A stretch of DNA of 64,000 nucleotides from Albugo candida (taxonomy: Eukaryota; Oomycota; Peronosporomycetes; Albuginales), in NCBI GenBank assembly GCA_040437565.1, contig JBDOQK010000012.1, positions 186,001 to 250,000 on the forward strand, read 5' to 3'. The position numbers were made by a program, and so were the translations under genes. Within the stretch, counting starts at the first letter, position 1. Each line of letters begins with the position of its first letter. A model generated the notes under the pieces. That model had not been told where the DNA came from, searched no databases, and saw nothing but the letters and a program-made list of their open reading frames with translations. Shown in pieces: positions 49,953 to 60,837 of this stretch.

Positions 49953-50677
49953 CTATGGAATGGGTTTGATCTATATGTCATAATGAACTTAGTGACATGG
50001 TTTGATAGCCGTAACAAAATGTTTGATACCTTGAAATGTAAAGTAATCAAGGAGAAGACAAGACACTTGAGATCCTGTACTAAATAGTACAAAACACGAA
50101 GTCCGTCTGGATCCTTACTGTCCTGAACATCCAATAACGAGCCGATTTTTGAGCACTATGAGGTAGATACAATCGCATGAAGCAACATCCTGAAAATCTC
50201 ATCGGATCTTACATTGAATGATATATGCTCATCATCGAATACGACCTCCAGTTCTTGACGTCCAACGCGATCGGGTTCTGGCCAGTAACGATCATCTTCT
50301 CTATCAAATGGAGTTATCGGCCAAGATGTGATTCATCGTAAGCGATGTTTTATACTTTGTGATTTCACTGTCTTGAATGATGCGCTTCACTTCTTCCAAA
50401 ACAGCTTTCGACACGGTCACTAGTGTACAATTACATACGCGCAACATGTATGCTATAATACATTGGGTAGTAACCTTCTTTTCGAATCATGGAATCTCGT
50501 TTATAGTTTGAATTATTCGCATAGCGTAATTTGCCATCAGATCGAAACTCGAACTCCATAAACTCGTGTCCGAATTTTCCACGGTGCCCAACACTAATGT
50601 AGTTGTAACGTTATGCCGATGTGTATGAGTGTCTTTACGTACTAATAGCGAACGTAGAAATCTTCGCTTTTCGGCAT
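49953..50677 (-). CDS. MAGO: Mago nashi, exon junction complex subunit, six exons, 149 aa
   Basis: Exons are 50677-50643, 50593-50475, 50419-50356, 50300-50213, 50155-50030 and 49970-49953 (18 nt); total 450 nt, in frame. The product is an almost canonical Mago: [114 protein letters not shown] and the short last exon IKPIP. Mago pairs with Y14 in the exon junction complex and marks spliced mRNA in the nucleus and cytoplasm. Length matches the family (146-150 aa). The coding sequence is split so finely that no exon would be called alone. It diverges from the DP gene with 257 bp between starts. Confidence 0.96.
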
Positions 50678-50934
50678 CGGACAGCTATAATCAATTTATA
50701 ATCGATCACCTTGGTGGCTGTTATTTCCACACTACAATTTTATCCAATGTACGTGCGATAAATCACTCTCTTGCTTTTTGAGTGGCTGAATCCTCTCAGC
50801 AGAAGAAATCTACCCCACGACTGTCTCCTGCGTCATACTTGCGCTTATCTGCGTCGAACGGCAGCTTCTCGCTCAGCATCTTATATTCATCAGAACACAG
50901 TAGTAGAGTGTACGTTAAAATATCACAAAATCGT

Positions 50935-52417
50935 ATGAAAACAAGGCAAAGCCTTCCACCATCACCGCCATCGACTCGTTATGGAGCTCGCAAAGGCAGC
51001 AATAGGAAGCGTACCCCAACATCACTTAATTTGGATGAATGTGAAACAACGTTGTACCAGTCTCCGAGGAGAACACGCCGCGAGCTAAGAAATTGGAACG
51101 AGAAGAACGAACAAGATGAGAGCAAGAATGATACATCAGCCAAACGTACGAATTGAGCCAATTTGAATCGTACAATTCAGCTCATAAATTATTCTCTTAG
51201 AGGGTAAAAATTCACCTGCAGAATCTGAGACGACTGTGCTTGCTGCAAACAGCTTACATGACGACTTTGTAAATCTGATGCGAGCACAAGGTCTCGAGAA
51301 TATGGCTACAGAGGCAGGAATCATGAGGAACGGAACGCTTCTTGATGTTTCAACACACACATTGGATCAACAAGGCTCTTTACATTCTCAATCGAATTTT
51401 CAACAAAATGTGAATGGAAAGTCACCTGCCTCATTCTATACTCAAAATCACTCATTTTCACAGAGTCTGAATGTCACAAGCACGTACTGTTTTATCTTAT
51501 CTTGATGTATGATTCACTCGCTGAAAGAGCCTATGTGTCCCTTGTACAGAACGTACCCTACGAAGCGAAGAAAGTGTGCAAAAATCAACAAAGGATTACG
51601 ACATTTTAGCATGAAAGTTTGTCAGAAAGTAGAAGAAAAAAACGTGACTTCGTACAACGAAGTTGCCGATGAGTTGGTTCGTGAGTTTGTCACTTCTCGG
51701 CCAAATGATGCGGTGAGAGTGCTACACCACTTTATCGTTCACATCTAACAGAGCTTTAATAGGTATACGATGAAAAAAATATTCGGCGTCGAGTGTACGA
51801 TGCGTTGAATGTGCTGATGGCAATGAACATCATTTCCAAAGAGCGGAAAGAAATTCGATGGATAGGCTTTCCCAATACTCCTCAACCCGATGCACAGCTT
51901 TTGATGGTGTCTCTCATATCACTTATCAGAATTACTCAACACTGATATTTGATGTAGGCTGAACGAAATGAGCGTCTACGAAATTTGGAGCGAAAAAAAC
52001 AGCATCTTCAAGATCTCTTGGTTCAGGCACGTTTTGACAGAGGATGTCCTGGCTAGATCTAACGATTCGGTACAGGAAATTTCATTGAAAAAGCTGCTGC
52101 GTCGGAATACAGCTTTGGCTCACAGCAAAACCGCGATGGACTCTGCGGATGAAGGTCGCATTTTCTTGCCATTTATTGTGGTTAACACCAATAAAGACAC
52201 AATGATACAATGCGAAATGTCGGAAGATCGGGAGGATATTTTTTTCAACTTCAGCGCGCCATTTGAAATCAATGACGACACTGAGATTCTTCGTCGACTA
52301 CAATTACATCGATGCTCACGAAAAGACCTCGAAGAACTTGTATGCATCAAAGAGCTTCTTCCTTTCATTCCTTCCGAATGTGAAGTGGAGGAGAAATTAG
52401 AGTATGAGCACGTATAG
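50935..52417 (+). CDS. Transcription factor DP (E2F dimerisation partner), six exons, 401 aa
   Basis: Exons are 50935-51145, 51201-51483, 51550-51712, 51763-51906, 51958-52020 and 52076-52417; 1,206 nt, in frame. DP proteins pair with E2F to control S-phase genes. The winged-helix DNA-binding domain is very well conserved: [69 protein letters not shown]. It is followed by the dimerisation coiled coil ([16 protein letters not shown]) and the DP core ([35 protein letters not shown]). The 150-residue N-terminal part is basic, Ser/Thr-rich and not conserved. The start ATG at 50935 is the first in frame; upstream codons are open but lack an ATG. Confidence 0.93.
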
Positions 52418-52975
52418 TGTAACTGTATAGTACGGGTGCGATTAAACGGGTGGCAATCACAAATAACACATGCTTGCGCTTGCATGGTATCGTCAACAAT
52501 CTAGCAATGGAATCAACAATTGGATAGCAATATTGGCATTATGGACGATCCACCTTGGTCCATGGTATTTATTTTTCAATACCTGATTGAAGCTAGCCTC
52601 GTACAAAGTATGCAAAAGTATCGCATACATAGCGACTCGAGCAGTAGATGGTACCTTGTACCATACTAGCGGCAATTTTATTTCTATTATTCTATTATCA
52701 TTCGGATATACGTATACTTTTCGATGACGCTGAGAAGTCTCTCCGTATTGTGCTGCCTTGTTCTCCATGCTTTCTCACAGGCATTTGCATCCCATTGACT
52801 GAGTTATCTTATGATTAAGAGTGCCTTCTACCTGTTCCTAGCTTACACGACCGTATATTCAAGATTCAATACCGCGTACTGCCCTTCTGAATCCTAATCT
52901 CGGCTCATCGTGTCTCATTAGAGTGCGATCACGAGCACATTGCCTCATGTCGCGTGGATTGTCCTCGTCAATACC
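52418..52975. other. Intergenic region downstream of DP
   Basis: About 560 bp. A minus-strand ORF of 91 codons (52768-52493) has an ATG but no resemblance to a known family. It is probably chance. Confidence 0.35.
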
Positions 52976-53404
52976 ATGATCCGGAGCGGTATCTTTGCCC
53001 GTGCTATAGGTAAGTCAGCGTGTGACCATTACACTCGCTTGCATGACGTTAATTCCACCAGTAAAATGGCCACTTGCCTTGTTCAATTGGGCTGTTCTCT
53101 CAGACAAAGAATCAACGTAATGGCATTTTGCACTCGGAAAGGCTACTGCAAGGAAGGTTACTGTAAATACCGCCCTGGAGATCTCACACCGCATTTCGAT
53201 AAGCGATATGAGGTATTCGAATTGACTTCAATAAAAGCCCCATCCACACCTTGCATTGATGACTGCTGTCCTGGGAACTCGACGTGCTCTGAGAATGCGA
53301 CAATGCTGAGTGTTCGACAACCAGGAAGACGGTATCGTAAAGAAGAAAGTCGACTGCCTCCAAGAGAGTGCGTTTTCGGATATATTAACTATATAGTGCT
53401 CTAA
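52976..53404 (+). CDS. Small Cys-rich ORF of unknown function
   Basis: Open from the ATG at 52976 to 53404 (142 aa); an alternative start is the ATG at 53066. It carries about eleven cysteines, clustered as FCTRKGYCKEGYC and PCIDDCC-x4-TC, with a basic tail (RRYRKEE). No convincing signal peptide is seen with either start, and no family was recognised. A possible GT-AG intron (about 53010-53061) exists, but removing it shifts the frame to an early stop, so I prefer the unspliced reading. It converges with DUSP12. It may be a real small gene or a fortuitous ORF. Confidence 0.35.
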   Translation: MIRSGIFARAIGKSACDHYTRLHDVNSTSKMATCLVQLGCSLRQRINVMAFCTRKGYCKEGYCKYRPGDLTPHFDKRYEVFELTSIKAPSTPCIDDCCPGNSTCSENATMLSVRQPGRRYRKEESRLPPRECVFGYINYIVL

Positions 53405-53508
53405 TGAATATGACAGGGGAGACCCGAGGCTCGGAGTGAACCAGGATTACAATCGTATGCCCTATAGCATTCCGCTCGCCAATATCCCATAGATGACACT
53501 TAACAGAT

Positions 53509-54688
53509 TTAACAAAGGTGCCGTTGGTCCAGTCGACTGGGTACAAGCTGGAAGGAAGGTTTTATAAAGTGGTCGCATGAGCATCTATATGTTGAATAAA
53601 AGTTCATTTTGATGAAATTCTGAATCACAATACTCACTGTAATCCATGCCAGTTCCAACTTCCCAGTTTGGCTTTACACGATTTACAAATTAGTTTTCCC
53701 TTGTCCATCGCCAAATTTGCGTGAGCCAGCATCCAAGGCATCGGCTCCACGTATACGAATGCACATCTGGACGTTCGTTCATCTACTTGATTGTGTCCGA
53801 TCTAGAAATTACGTCAGCCATCCAGCACACTATTCGAAGACTCCGTTATTGCCTGGTTGCTACTTGTTCCCAGCAATTGATTACACTTTTTACAGTGATA
53901 CTTGACCTTGCAACTAGCCTCCAATGCTTCATACAGTCTCACAACACCAGCTTTAGTGCGTTCAGCAGCTGTGACCATAGTACGATACTATCGACGAATC
54001 TCTCAGTCGTATTTTTCCACTCCAATTTTCTACTACCTCTGCGTGCGCGGCACTATTTCCTCGAATATCTGTGTCGAATTCCATTCGCTGAAAAAGAGCC
54101 AATTGAGCAAGAAACCCTTTGTTGACAGAGATACATGGTCGAGCACGTTGCACTGTTTGATACGCTTTTATCAGAGTCCATTTGAACGTCTGCATGAGGT
54201 ACGCGATGCAAATTGTAGCACTTCGAGATTGGCCATATGCGCAGTGAACGAGAACGCCATTCAAGTCTTTCTGTGAGCTTTCGTGAGTCCGGATGAACGC
54301 AAAACAAGCTTCCATATGTGGTAGAATGAGCTCATGTTCCATGTCCAAGATGTCGATCACTATGGACGCAATCGACTGAATTGACAAATTAAGTCGGATT
54401 GATTATGGACGAATCATATGCTTTACCGATGGAGCGATCGATCCAGTACCGAGTGAAATTACAGCATTGATTTTATGTTGCATTAAGAATATCTGATTCT
54501 ACGTTAATTTTTCAGGTAATACTCATAAAAAGAATGCTGAGGATAAATACTGTTGCAGCTGTTGCGTCTCCTATGAAAAGTGCGACGTCAGGAAGTATAC
54601 GCGTAGCGCAAGGACAAGTATACGTCGATGGATGGTGCAATTGCTGTGCAATGAGTTCCGATACAACGTCATCCATCAAGCGAGACAT
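53509..54688 (-). CDS. DUSP12: DUSP12-like dual-specificity phosphatase with C-terminal zinc-binding domain, six exons, 306 aa
   Basis: Exons are 54688-54551, 54492-54427, 54375-54037, 53987-53831, 53782-53638 and 53584-53509; 921 nt, in frame. The phosphatase part reads LFIGDATAAT, then KINAVISLGTG, and the catalytic loop VHCAYGQSRSAT, which fits H-C-x5-R with the nucleophilic Cys and phosphate-binding Arg. The C-terminal half is the Cys-rich zinc domain typical of DUSP12/Yvh1: YHCKKCNQLL, VEPMPWML, LICKSCKAKLGSWNWHGLQC and SC-x-HFIKPSFQLVPSRLD. Yvh1/DUSP12 proteins take part in 60S ribosome maturation, a role linked to the zinc domain. The family match runs end to end, so the assignment is firm although most exons are short. 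Confidence 0.9.
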
Positions 54689-54852
54689 AAACCGGTAATT
54701 CTGATCTGTCTCTCACTTTTTATAAAAAGCATCACGTGGACCTCCATAGATGGATACGGCAACTGCCACATACTGTATTAGCTGTATTTGCACAAAAGTA
54801 TCCAGTTTACAAACACTTTTGATTCACAGAATTGAGCTTTGAAAATCTAGAA

Positions 54853-55851
54853 ATGAGAATCGCAGTCTTTTCGACCCGTGAGCACGATATCCAGTCACTG
54901 ACGCAAGAAGCCAAGCACTCACAAATTGAGGACGAGTTCATATATCTTCCTGAGCGTTTGAAGTTGAGTACCGCAATTTTAGCTCAGAATTGCGACGGAG
55001 TTTTGCTATTTGTGAGTGATTCTGCAAATGCTCCAGTTTTAAATAAATTGAACGAGCTGGGTGTACGAGTGATCTTCTTGCGCTGCACGGGTTTTGATAA
55101 AGTCGATTTGGCTGAGGCCAAGCGTCTGGGCCTTCCAGTGGTAAGGATCCCGTCGTACTCGCCACATGCGGTTGCAGAACATGCAGTTGCGTTGCTTATG
55201 ACGCTTAACCGCCACACCCATCGCGCATATAATCGCACACGAGAGTCAAATTTCTCTCTAAACGGCTTGCTTGGCTTTGATGTCCACACAAAAACAATCG
55301 GAGTCATTGGGACCGGGAAGATTGGGTTTCTGTTTGCTCGCACCCTTCGATGCGGATTTGGAGCTCGAGTGTTGGCATATGATGTAAATGAGAACGATCA
55401 AGCTGCGGCCATAGGAGTCGAATATCACTCCCTCGACAAACTTCTTCGGGAATCGGACATCATTTCTTTGCATTGTCCATTGACACCAGAAACTCACCAC
55501 ATAATTGGTCAAAATGCGATTTCAAAGATGAAGGAGGGAGTCATAATTATCAATTCAAGTCGTGGTGGATTGGTCGAAACACGCGCCCTGGTAGATGGTC
55601 TCAAGTCCAAAAAGATCGGTGCAGCTGGTTTGGACGTATTTGAAGGCGAAGACGAATATTTTTACGGGGACCATTCGAACGATTTTATAAAAGATGATAT
55701 GCTGGCGCGTCTATTTACTTTTCCGAACGTTTTGATAACTGGCCATCAAGCGTTTTTCACGAAGGAAGCTCTCGAAACCATTGCCAAAGTTACAATGGAG
55801 AATATCAAGGCTTTCAAGGAGAAGAAACCTCTGATAAATCAGCTGGTTTGA
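54853..55851 (+). CDS. D-lactate dehydrogenase (NAD-dependent D-2-hydroxyacid dehydrogenase), 332 aa
   Basis: Single exon from the ATG at 54853; the frame is open a few codons upstream from a TTG only. It reduces pyruvate to D-lactate with NADH in the cytosol. Features: N-terminal catalytic half with LRCTGFDKVDL and SPHAVAEHAVALLMTLNR, Rossmann motif VIGTGKIG, SLHCPLTPETHHII, substrate-binding Arg in INSSRGGLVETRAL, catalytic Glu in GLDVFEGEDEYF and catalytic His in ITGHQAFFTKEAL. The EDEYF block separates D-LDH from other members such as phosphoglycerate dehydrogenase. Length equals bacterial LdhA (about 330). Lack of introns in this intron-rich neighbourhood and the bacterial-type sequence are compatible with an old transfer, but that is inference. 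Confidence 0.93.
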   Translation: MRIAVFSTREHDIQSLTQEAKHSQIEDEFIYLPERLKLSTAILAQNCDGVLLFVSDSANAPVLNKLNELGVRVIFLRCTGFDKVDLAEAKRLGLPVVRIPSYSPHAVAEHAVALLMTLNRHTHRAYNRTRESNFSLNGLLGFDVHTKTIGVIGTGKIGFLFARTLRCGFGARVLAYDVNENDQAAAIGVEYHSLDKLLRESDIISLHCPLTPETHHIIGQNAISKMKEGVIIINSSRGGLVETRALVDGLKSKKIGAAGLDVFEGEDEYFYGDHSNDFIKDDMLARLFTFPNVLITGHQAFFTKEALETIAKVTMENIKAFKEKKPLINQLV

Positions 55852-56383
55852 TAGTAAGAAAACTTGCGTCATCCCAAAGGCGCTAATCTAAAATGTACGC
55901 GCTTAATTCGTATCAAAAATTTTCATATGAGTAAAAATGCTACTTGTTGGTACGCCTTCTTGAACGCTTATTTCGATTGTTTGTCTCGAGAGTATCGTGA
56001 CGCTCTTGTATAATTGGCCAATAAGTGTTGAACGTGTTTATTTGCAGCCAACGACACTCCACCATTTCTTCCTTGAAAGAATATTGATGAAACGGATTGG
56101 TTAAAATTCTCTGACATCCCTCTTATGCCGGAATACTGTTTGCTACAAGTGAATGGATATTCGAAATGGTGGAGTGAGTTCGACAATGCCAACACTAAGA
56201 CGTATGCTTCACTCTCCTTTTTCATTCTATCCGCTATTCTCCCCTATCCCATGGCAAGAATCTCTTTTTTTATCGCCGAACGATTTTCGTCGGGTAAATG
56301 GATGTCCGTACACCGACATCCTTGCCGTAGCTGTTCTCTAAACTAATTATGTCATTAGTTGGCCCAAAGAAGCACGTTCCTTT
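55852..56383. other. Region upstream of the membrane-protein gene
   Basis: About 530 bp. Plus-strand frames from 56125 to 56346 are open and may contain a 5' exon of the next gene. Candidate donors GTAAAT (56297) and GTAGCT (56327) with acceptor ATTAG (56358) were seen, but the frames could not be joined with confidence. Confidence 0.35.
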
Positions 56384-57639
56384 ATGATGTGGCAGACGGT
56401 TCTTCTATTCAGAGTGAGTATACTGTGGATTGCGTTACGAGTATCACACCTTTCGATCTTCTTATGTCAATGGCCATCATGGATTTTTGGAGTTTGTCTG
56501 GTTATATGGATTGATTCCGCCGGAAATCTGCTTCGTGAATTTATTGTAAGGAAGGGATTAAAGGGATATGGTGATCAGGTCGCCGCGGGTCGTGAAGTAA
56601 TGTTGCGCGAAGGGAGCACGGTATGTCAAGTAATGAATGCCTCAAGTTGGGAACTGAGTATACACGTATAGCTTGGAAAGATTGTCTTTCTCGTCCTGTT
56701 CATATACAGCAATTACGTGGAAGACGTGCTTGGAGATAATGACTACGTACGCTTTGCATTCTCAGTTGGTTTTTGTGCCTCGATAATGTTCCCATTTATC
56801 CCTTTTGTAAGTGATGACACATACAAACAGACTGTGATGTATCAACGCACTTTTTCTGACAGTTGCGGAATATAATTGGAGCCCATTACATGTTGTTCAA
56901 CAATCTATTGACGTATGGCACTTGGTTGCGTGTCCCTCGAGGTAGCGAATGGGGTCGAGTCGGCACTCCTGTTTTAGGATTTTTGGTACTCGTTCCAAAC
57001 TCGAACAATTCCAGTTCGAAAACGTATATACCCGCGCAGGATCTACTGTCCAATACGACCGAAACACAACCCAGTCTCGCACGACCGATTTGTCTGAGAA
57101 TTCACCTTCGCCCCACATTGACAGCGAAAACGGTGAGAGCGTTCTTACAGAATCTAGATACATTATTGGATGAGTTGATACGATCTCACGACGTGATCGT
57201 ATCCTCATCTAAAATTGCGCTCAGTGCAAAGAATCTATTACACTCACAGAAGAAATTTACCAAAACTGCACCGTACTCTTCAAAATTCAATGTTACTGAT
57301 CGATATCAAGAACAGATCAATATTATCAAAAGAGCCCGTGGCCAAGAACCTCTGATGGTGCTCGAATGCAAGCAGAAATGGACTGTCTATTTACAATTCT
57401 TCTTACGTCCGGAAAATGAAGAGGATTTTCTCGACGTGCGTCAAAAGGTATGCTGAATGTTGCAGTTGCAGTTGCAGTTGTGATGAGATTGTGTGCCAGT
57501 GTATCGAAGCGATCGCTCAGCTGAAAGAACAATTCTGCTCTAAATAGCACAAATTGTGCCAACCGATGGGGCTGGCTCGATTAGGAGTCAGTACAGCGTC
57601 AAGAGAACTACAATGGCTGATTTGAAAGCTTTATTTTGA
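56384..57639 (+). CDS. Multi-pass membrane protein of unknown family, multi-exon
   Basis: I do not recognise this family. Coding blocks: about 56384-56620 (hydrophobic, then KGYGDQVAAGREVMLREGST), about 56671-56808 (LGKIVFLVLFIYSNYVEDVL, then FAFSVGFCASIMFPFIPF) and about 56862 to 57446, with a last exon to the stop at 57637-57639 ending SVKRTTMADLKALF. There are about four hydrophobic segments in the first half. After these comes a polar domain beginning near RPICLRIHLRPTLTAK with an amphipathic helix (AFLQNLDTLLDELIRSHDVI). The overall shape, N-terminal membrane helices and a cytosolic C-terminal domain, is clear, but the function is not. The 5' end may extend into 56125-56383. A short TGCAGT microsatellite lies in the last intron near 57460. 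Confidence 0.55.
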
Positions 57640-58417
57640 AGCCTTAGCACACGACAATTGCGGAGGATAAAGTTTACTGTCGTGAATAGAGATGGCATAT
57701 TTTTCGAGTTATCACATTGATAGACGATAAAACTCGGTACGTCTGAATGAGAAGAGGAACTCCTACACAAGCTCAAAGAAGGAGATATTCAATGCAAATA
57801 CATGCTTAGATGTGACGGAAAGTAAGCTCAGTTTGTTATTATATTCAAACTGAATAGGACTAGGTTGATATGCCGTGCATGTTCTGCCTCTTATGTACAA
57901 TCTAAAACCTTGGAGACCCATTAAAATCTGAATTAGAACGCAAACGTTTGTTCAGCATCTATACCTTACATATGATAATTCATTATGTGTAAGTGATTGG
58001 CCTGAACCAGCACTTGAGCAGTATCAGGCCCAGACCAAGAGGTAGATGTATTCAGTAAGGAAGCAGAGTATCGTATAGTCCCTGACACATCGGATTGGGT
58101 TATTGACGACACTGCGACATATTATGCTGCTATTATGGCACAAAGATAACTTACTCAAAGGTTTGATCGAGACATATACTGCGTGAATCATGTTCCCTGT
58201 GCCAGTCGTTCCGTACGTGGCTATATCGAAAAGTCGATGTGTCAGCAGCGCTTCCCGAGCATTTCTTCGGAAACAGCGTTCCAAACCGCATTATTGCTCT
58301 CGTAAGCAAATTGGTGTTGAGATTCGCTTGTATCTGATTTTGTGACCAAGTATGTCAAGAATACCTTTTGAGAATCAAAACCAAAGTGATTCTTCTGAAA
58401 AGCCTGATAGAAAAGTA
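57640..58417. other. 780-bp region without a secure gene
   Basis: A minus-strand ORF of 86 codons (58284-58024) includes a protein-like stretch (LLTHRLFDIATYGTTGTGN) but no family match or splice partner was found. The rest is AT-rich. Confidence 0.35.
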
Positions 58418-60837
58418 TTCTCTGATAGTTCTCGTGTTTGAGTATGGTGAGAAATTGAATTGGGTACCCAATGGCATACGTATTCTTTACATGTGTTACT
58501 TTTCTCGCGTACGTCTCTACCTCTGGCCAAATACATGGACACTAGCACTCGCTCTTTTGTAATTTACACAAGTTATTGGCTATTATTGTAAACTATCCTG
58601 AGTAACCGCGTCAAAAGCATACAAAAAGCAGCATAAAATTATTGTGACAACCCTACTTGCTCAACTCAGAAATTTTTGCTCTACAATCTGTCGATGAGTA
58701 ATTGCGACACATGGATGCCGGTGGAATCCCTCAAATATCTGGACCCCAGCTGTTGGAATGCATATACCGCTCTATGTTCATGACCTACCCCGTGTGATTC
58801 ATGTGTGCATACACAAGGGTCTGTATTTTTTACACACATTAATTCTCTATCACACTTTAGACTGTGGATAGAGGTGTTGATTTGGTAAGCATTTTGGTCG
58901 AGCAAACGCATATTATTGACCGTGCTGCAAATTTGCATATATAATGACGGGACACGTTGAGATAGATTGTACCAAAACCAAGGACTCAAGTCGAGACGAC
59001 TCCTCGTTGGCTTCAACCTCAAGTATAGAATCAGATCACGAACGACCACGGGGAACGGATACCCAGAGCAAAATCTACAACTCTGAGCACGTTTCCACGC
59101 GACTTTCCCAACTTTTGCATATCTCATCAGAGAAGGATGACACCACAATTCGAGCAAGTATACATATGGCCAATAGATGGAAGAAAGTGGGTTACCACCC
59201 CTACAAAATGGATGCATCTGGCTATACGGCCCTCCACCGGGCAGCCAAAAAAGGAGATAGTGCTCTTATTAGTGTCCTCCTTTCCATGTACGATGGACCG
59301 CAACAAGAACTAGCGGCGATTCCTTCCAAGAAGCAAGCACACCTAGCCGTACATTTGGCTGCAAAATACGGTCGACTTGACGCATTACGGACGCTGACCA
59401 CACCTGAGTTTCGATCACTAGTCAACACTCTTGATCGTAGTCGAAATACACCGCTTCATTTCGCGGTCACTTGCAATCGACAAACAGCACCGGACCTTGT
59501 TCTCACGTTATTATCGCGCGGCGCAGATGTCACAATCAAAAATCGTCACGAGATACTTCCTATCGTAGCTTACATCANNNNNNNNNNNNNNNNNNNNNNN
59601 NNNNNNNNNNNNNNNNNNNNNNNNNNNNNNNNNNNNNNNNNNNNNNNNNNNNNNNNNNNNNNNNNNNNNNNNNNNNNTTCTCTGATAGTTCTCGTGTTTG
59701 AGTATGGTGAGAAATTGAATTGGGTACCCAATGGCATACGTATTCTTTACATGTGTTACTTTTCTCGCGTACGTCTCTACCTCTGGCCAAATACATGGAC
59801 ACTAGCACTCGCTCTTTTGTAATTTACACAAGTTATTGGCTATTATTGTAAACTATCCTGAGTAACCGCGTCAAAAGCATACAAAAAGCAGCATAAAATT
59901 ATTGTGACAACCCTACTTGCTCAACTCAGAAATTTTTGCTCTACAATCTGTCGATGAGTAATTGCGACACATGGATGCCGGTGGAATCCCTCAAATATCT
60001 GGACCCCAGCTGTTGGAATGCATATACCGCTCTATGTTCATGACCTACCCCGTGTGATTCATGTGTGCATACACAAGGGTCTGTATTTTTTACACACATT
60101 AATTCTCTATCACACTTTAGACTGTGGATAGAGGTGTTGATTTGGTAAGCATTTTGGTCGAGCAAACGCATATTATTGACCGTGCTGCAAATTTGCATAT
60201 ATAATGACGGGACACGTTGAGATAGATTGTACCAAAACCAAGGACTCAAGTCGAGACGACTCCTCGTTGGCTTCAACCTCAAGTATAGAATCAGATCACG
60301 AACGACCACGGGGAACGGATACCCAGAGCAAAATCTACAACTCTGAGCACGTTTCCACGCGACTTTCCCAACTTTTGCATATCTCATCAGAGAAGGATGA
60401 CACCACAATTCGAGCAAGTATACATATGGCCAATAGATGGAAGAAAGTGGGTTACCACCCCTACAAAATGGATGCATCTGGCTATACGGCCCTCCACCGG
60501 GCAGCCAAAAAAGGAGATAGTGCTCTTATTAGTGTCCTCCTTTCCATGTACGATGGACCGCAACAAGAACTAGCGGCGATTCCTTCCAAGAAGCAAGCAC
60601 ACCTAGCCGTACATTTGGCTGCAAAATACGGTCGACTTGACGCATTACGGACGCTGACCACACCTGAGTTTCGATCACTAGTCAACACTCTTGATCGTAG
60701 TCGAAATACACCGCTTCATTTCGCGGTCACTTGCAATCGACAAACAGCACCGGACCTTGTTCTCACGTTATTATCGCGCGGCGCAGATGTCACAATCAAA
60801 AATCGTCACGAGATACTTCCTATCGTAGCTTACATCA
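58418..60837. repeat. Assembly gap with 1,160-bp duplicated flanks (artefact)
   Basis: N run 59578-59677. The sequence 58418-59577 is repeated as 59678-60837 with a constant offset of 1,260 bp and no difference seen in translation. The upstream region and first half of the ankyrin-FYVE gene therefore appear twice. Confidence 0.94.
58944..59577 (+). pseudogene. Redundant 5' half of the ankyrin-FYVE gene (assembly duplicate)
   Basis: This is the first 211 codons of the gene annotated at 60204-61499, cut by the N run. Its sequence and upstream region are identical to the complete copy. It should not be counted as a paralogue or pseudogene in biology; it is an unmerged contig end. Confidence 0.9.

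Noticed and set aside
53721-54276. Overlapping plus-strand ORFs of 124-134 codons
   Set aside because: They are antisense to DUSP12, whose six exons match the family end to end.
54938-55512. Several minus-strand ORFs over the D-lactate dehydrogenase
   Set aside because: They are shadows of a strongly conserved coding sequence.
57458-57485. TGCAGT hexamer repeat as a regulatory element
   Set aside because: Only about three units, inside an intron; too short to interpret.
58681-59217. 178-codon minus-strand ORF (repeated at 59941-60477)
   Set aside because: It appears twice only because of the assembly duplication and runs antisense to the ankyrin-FYVE start; no family match.
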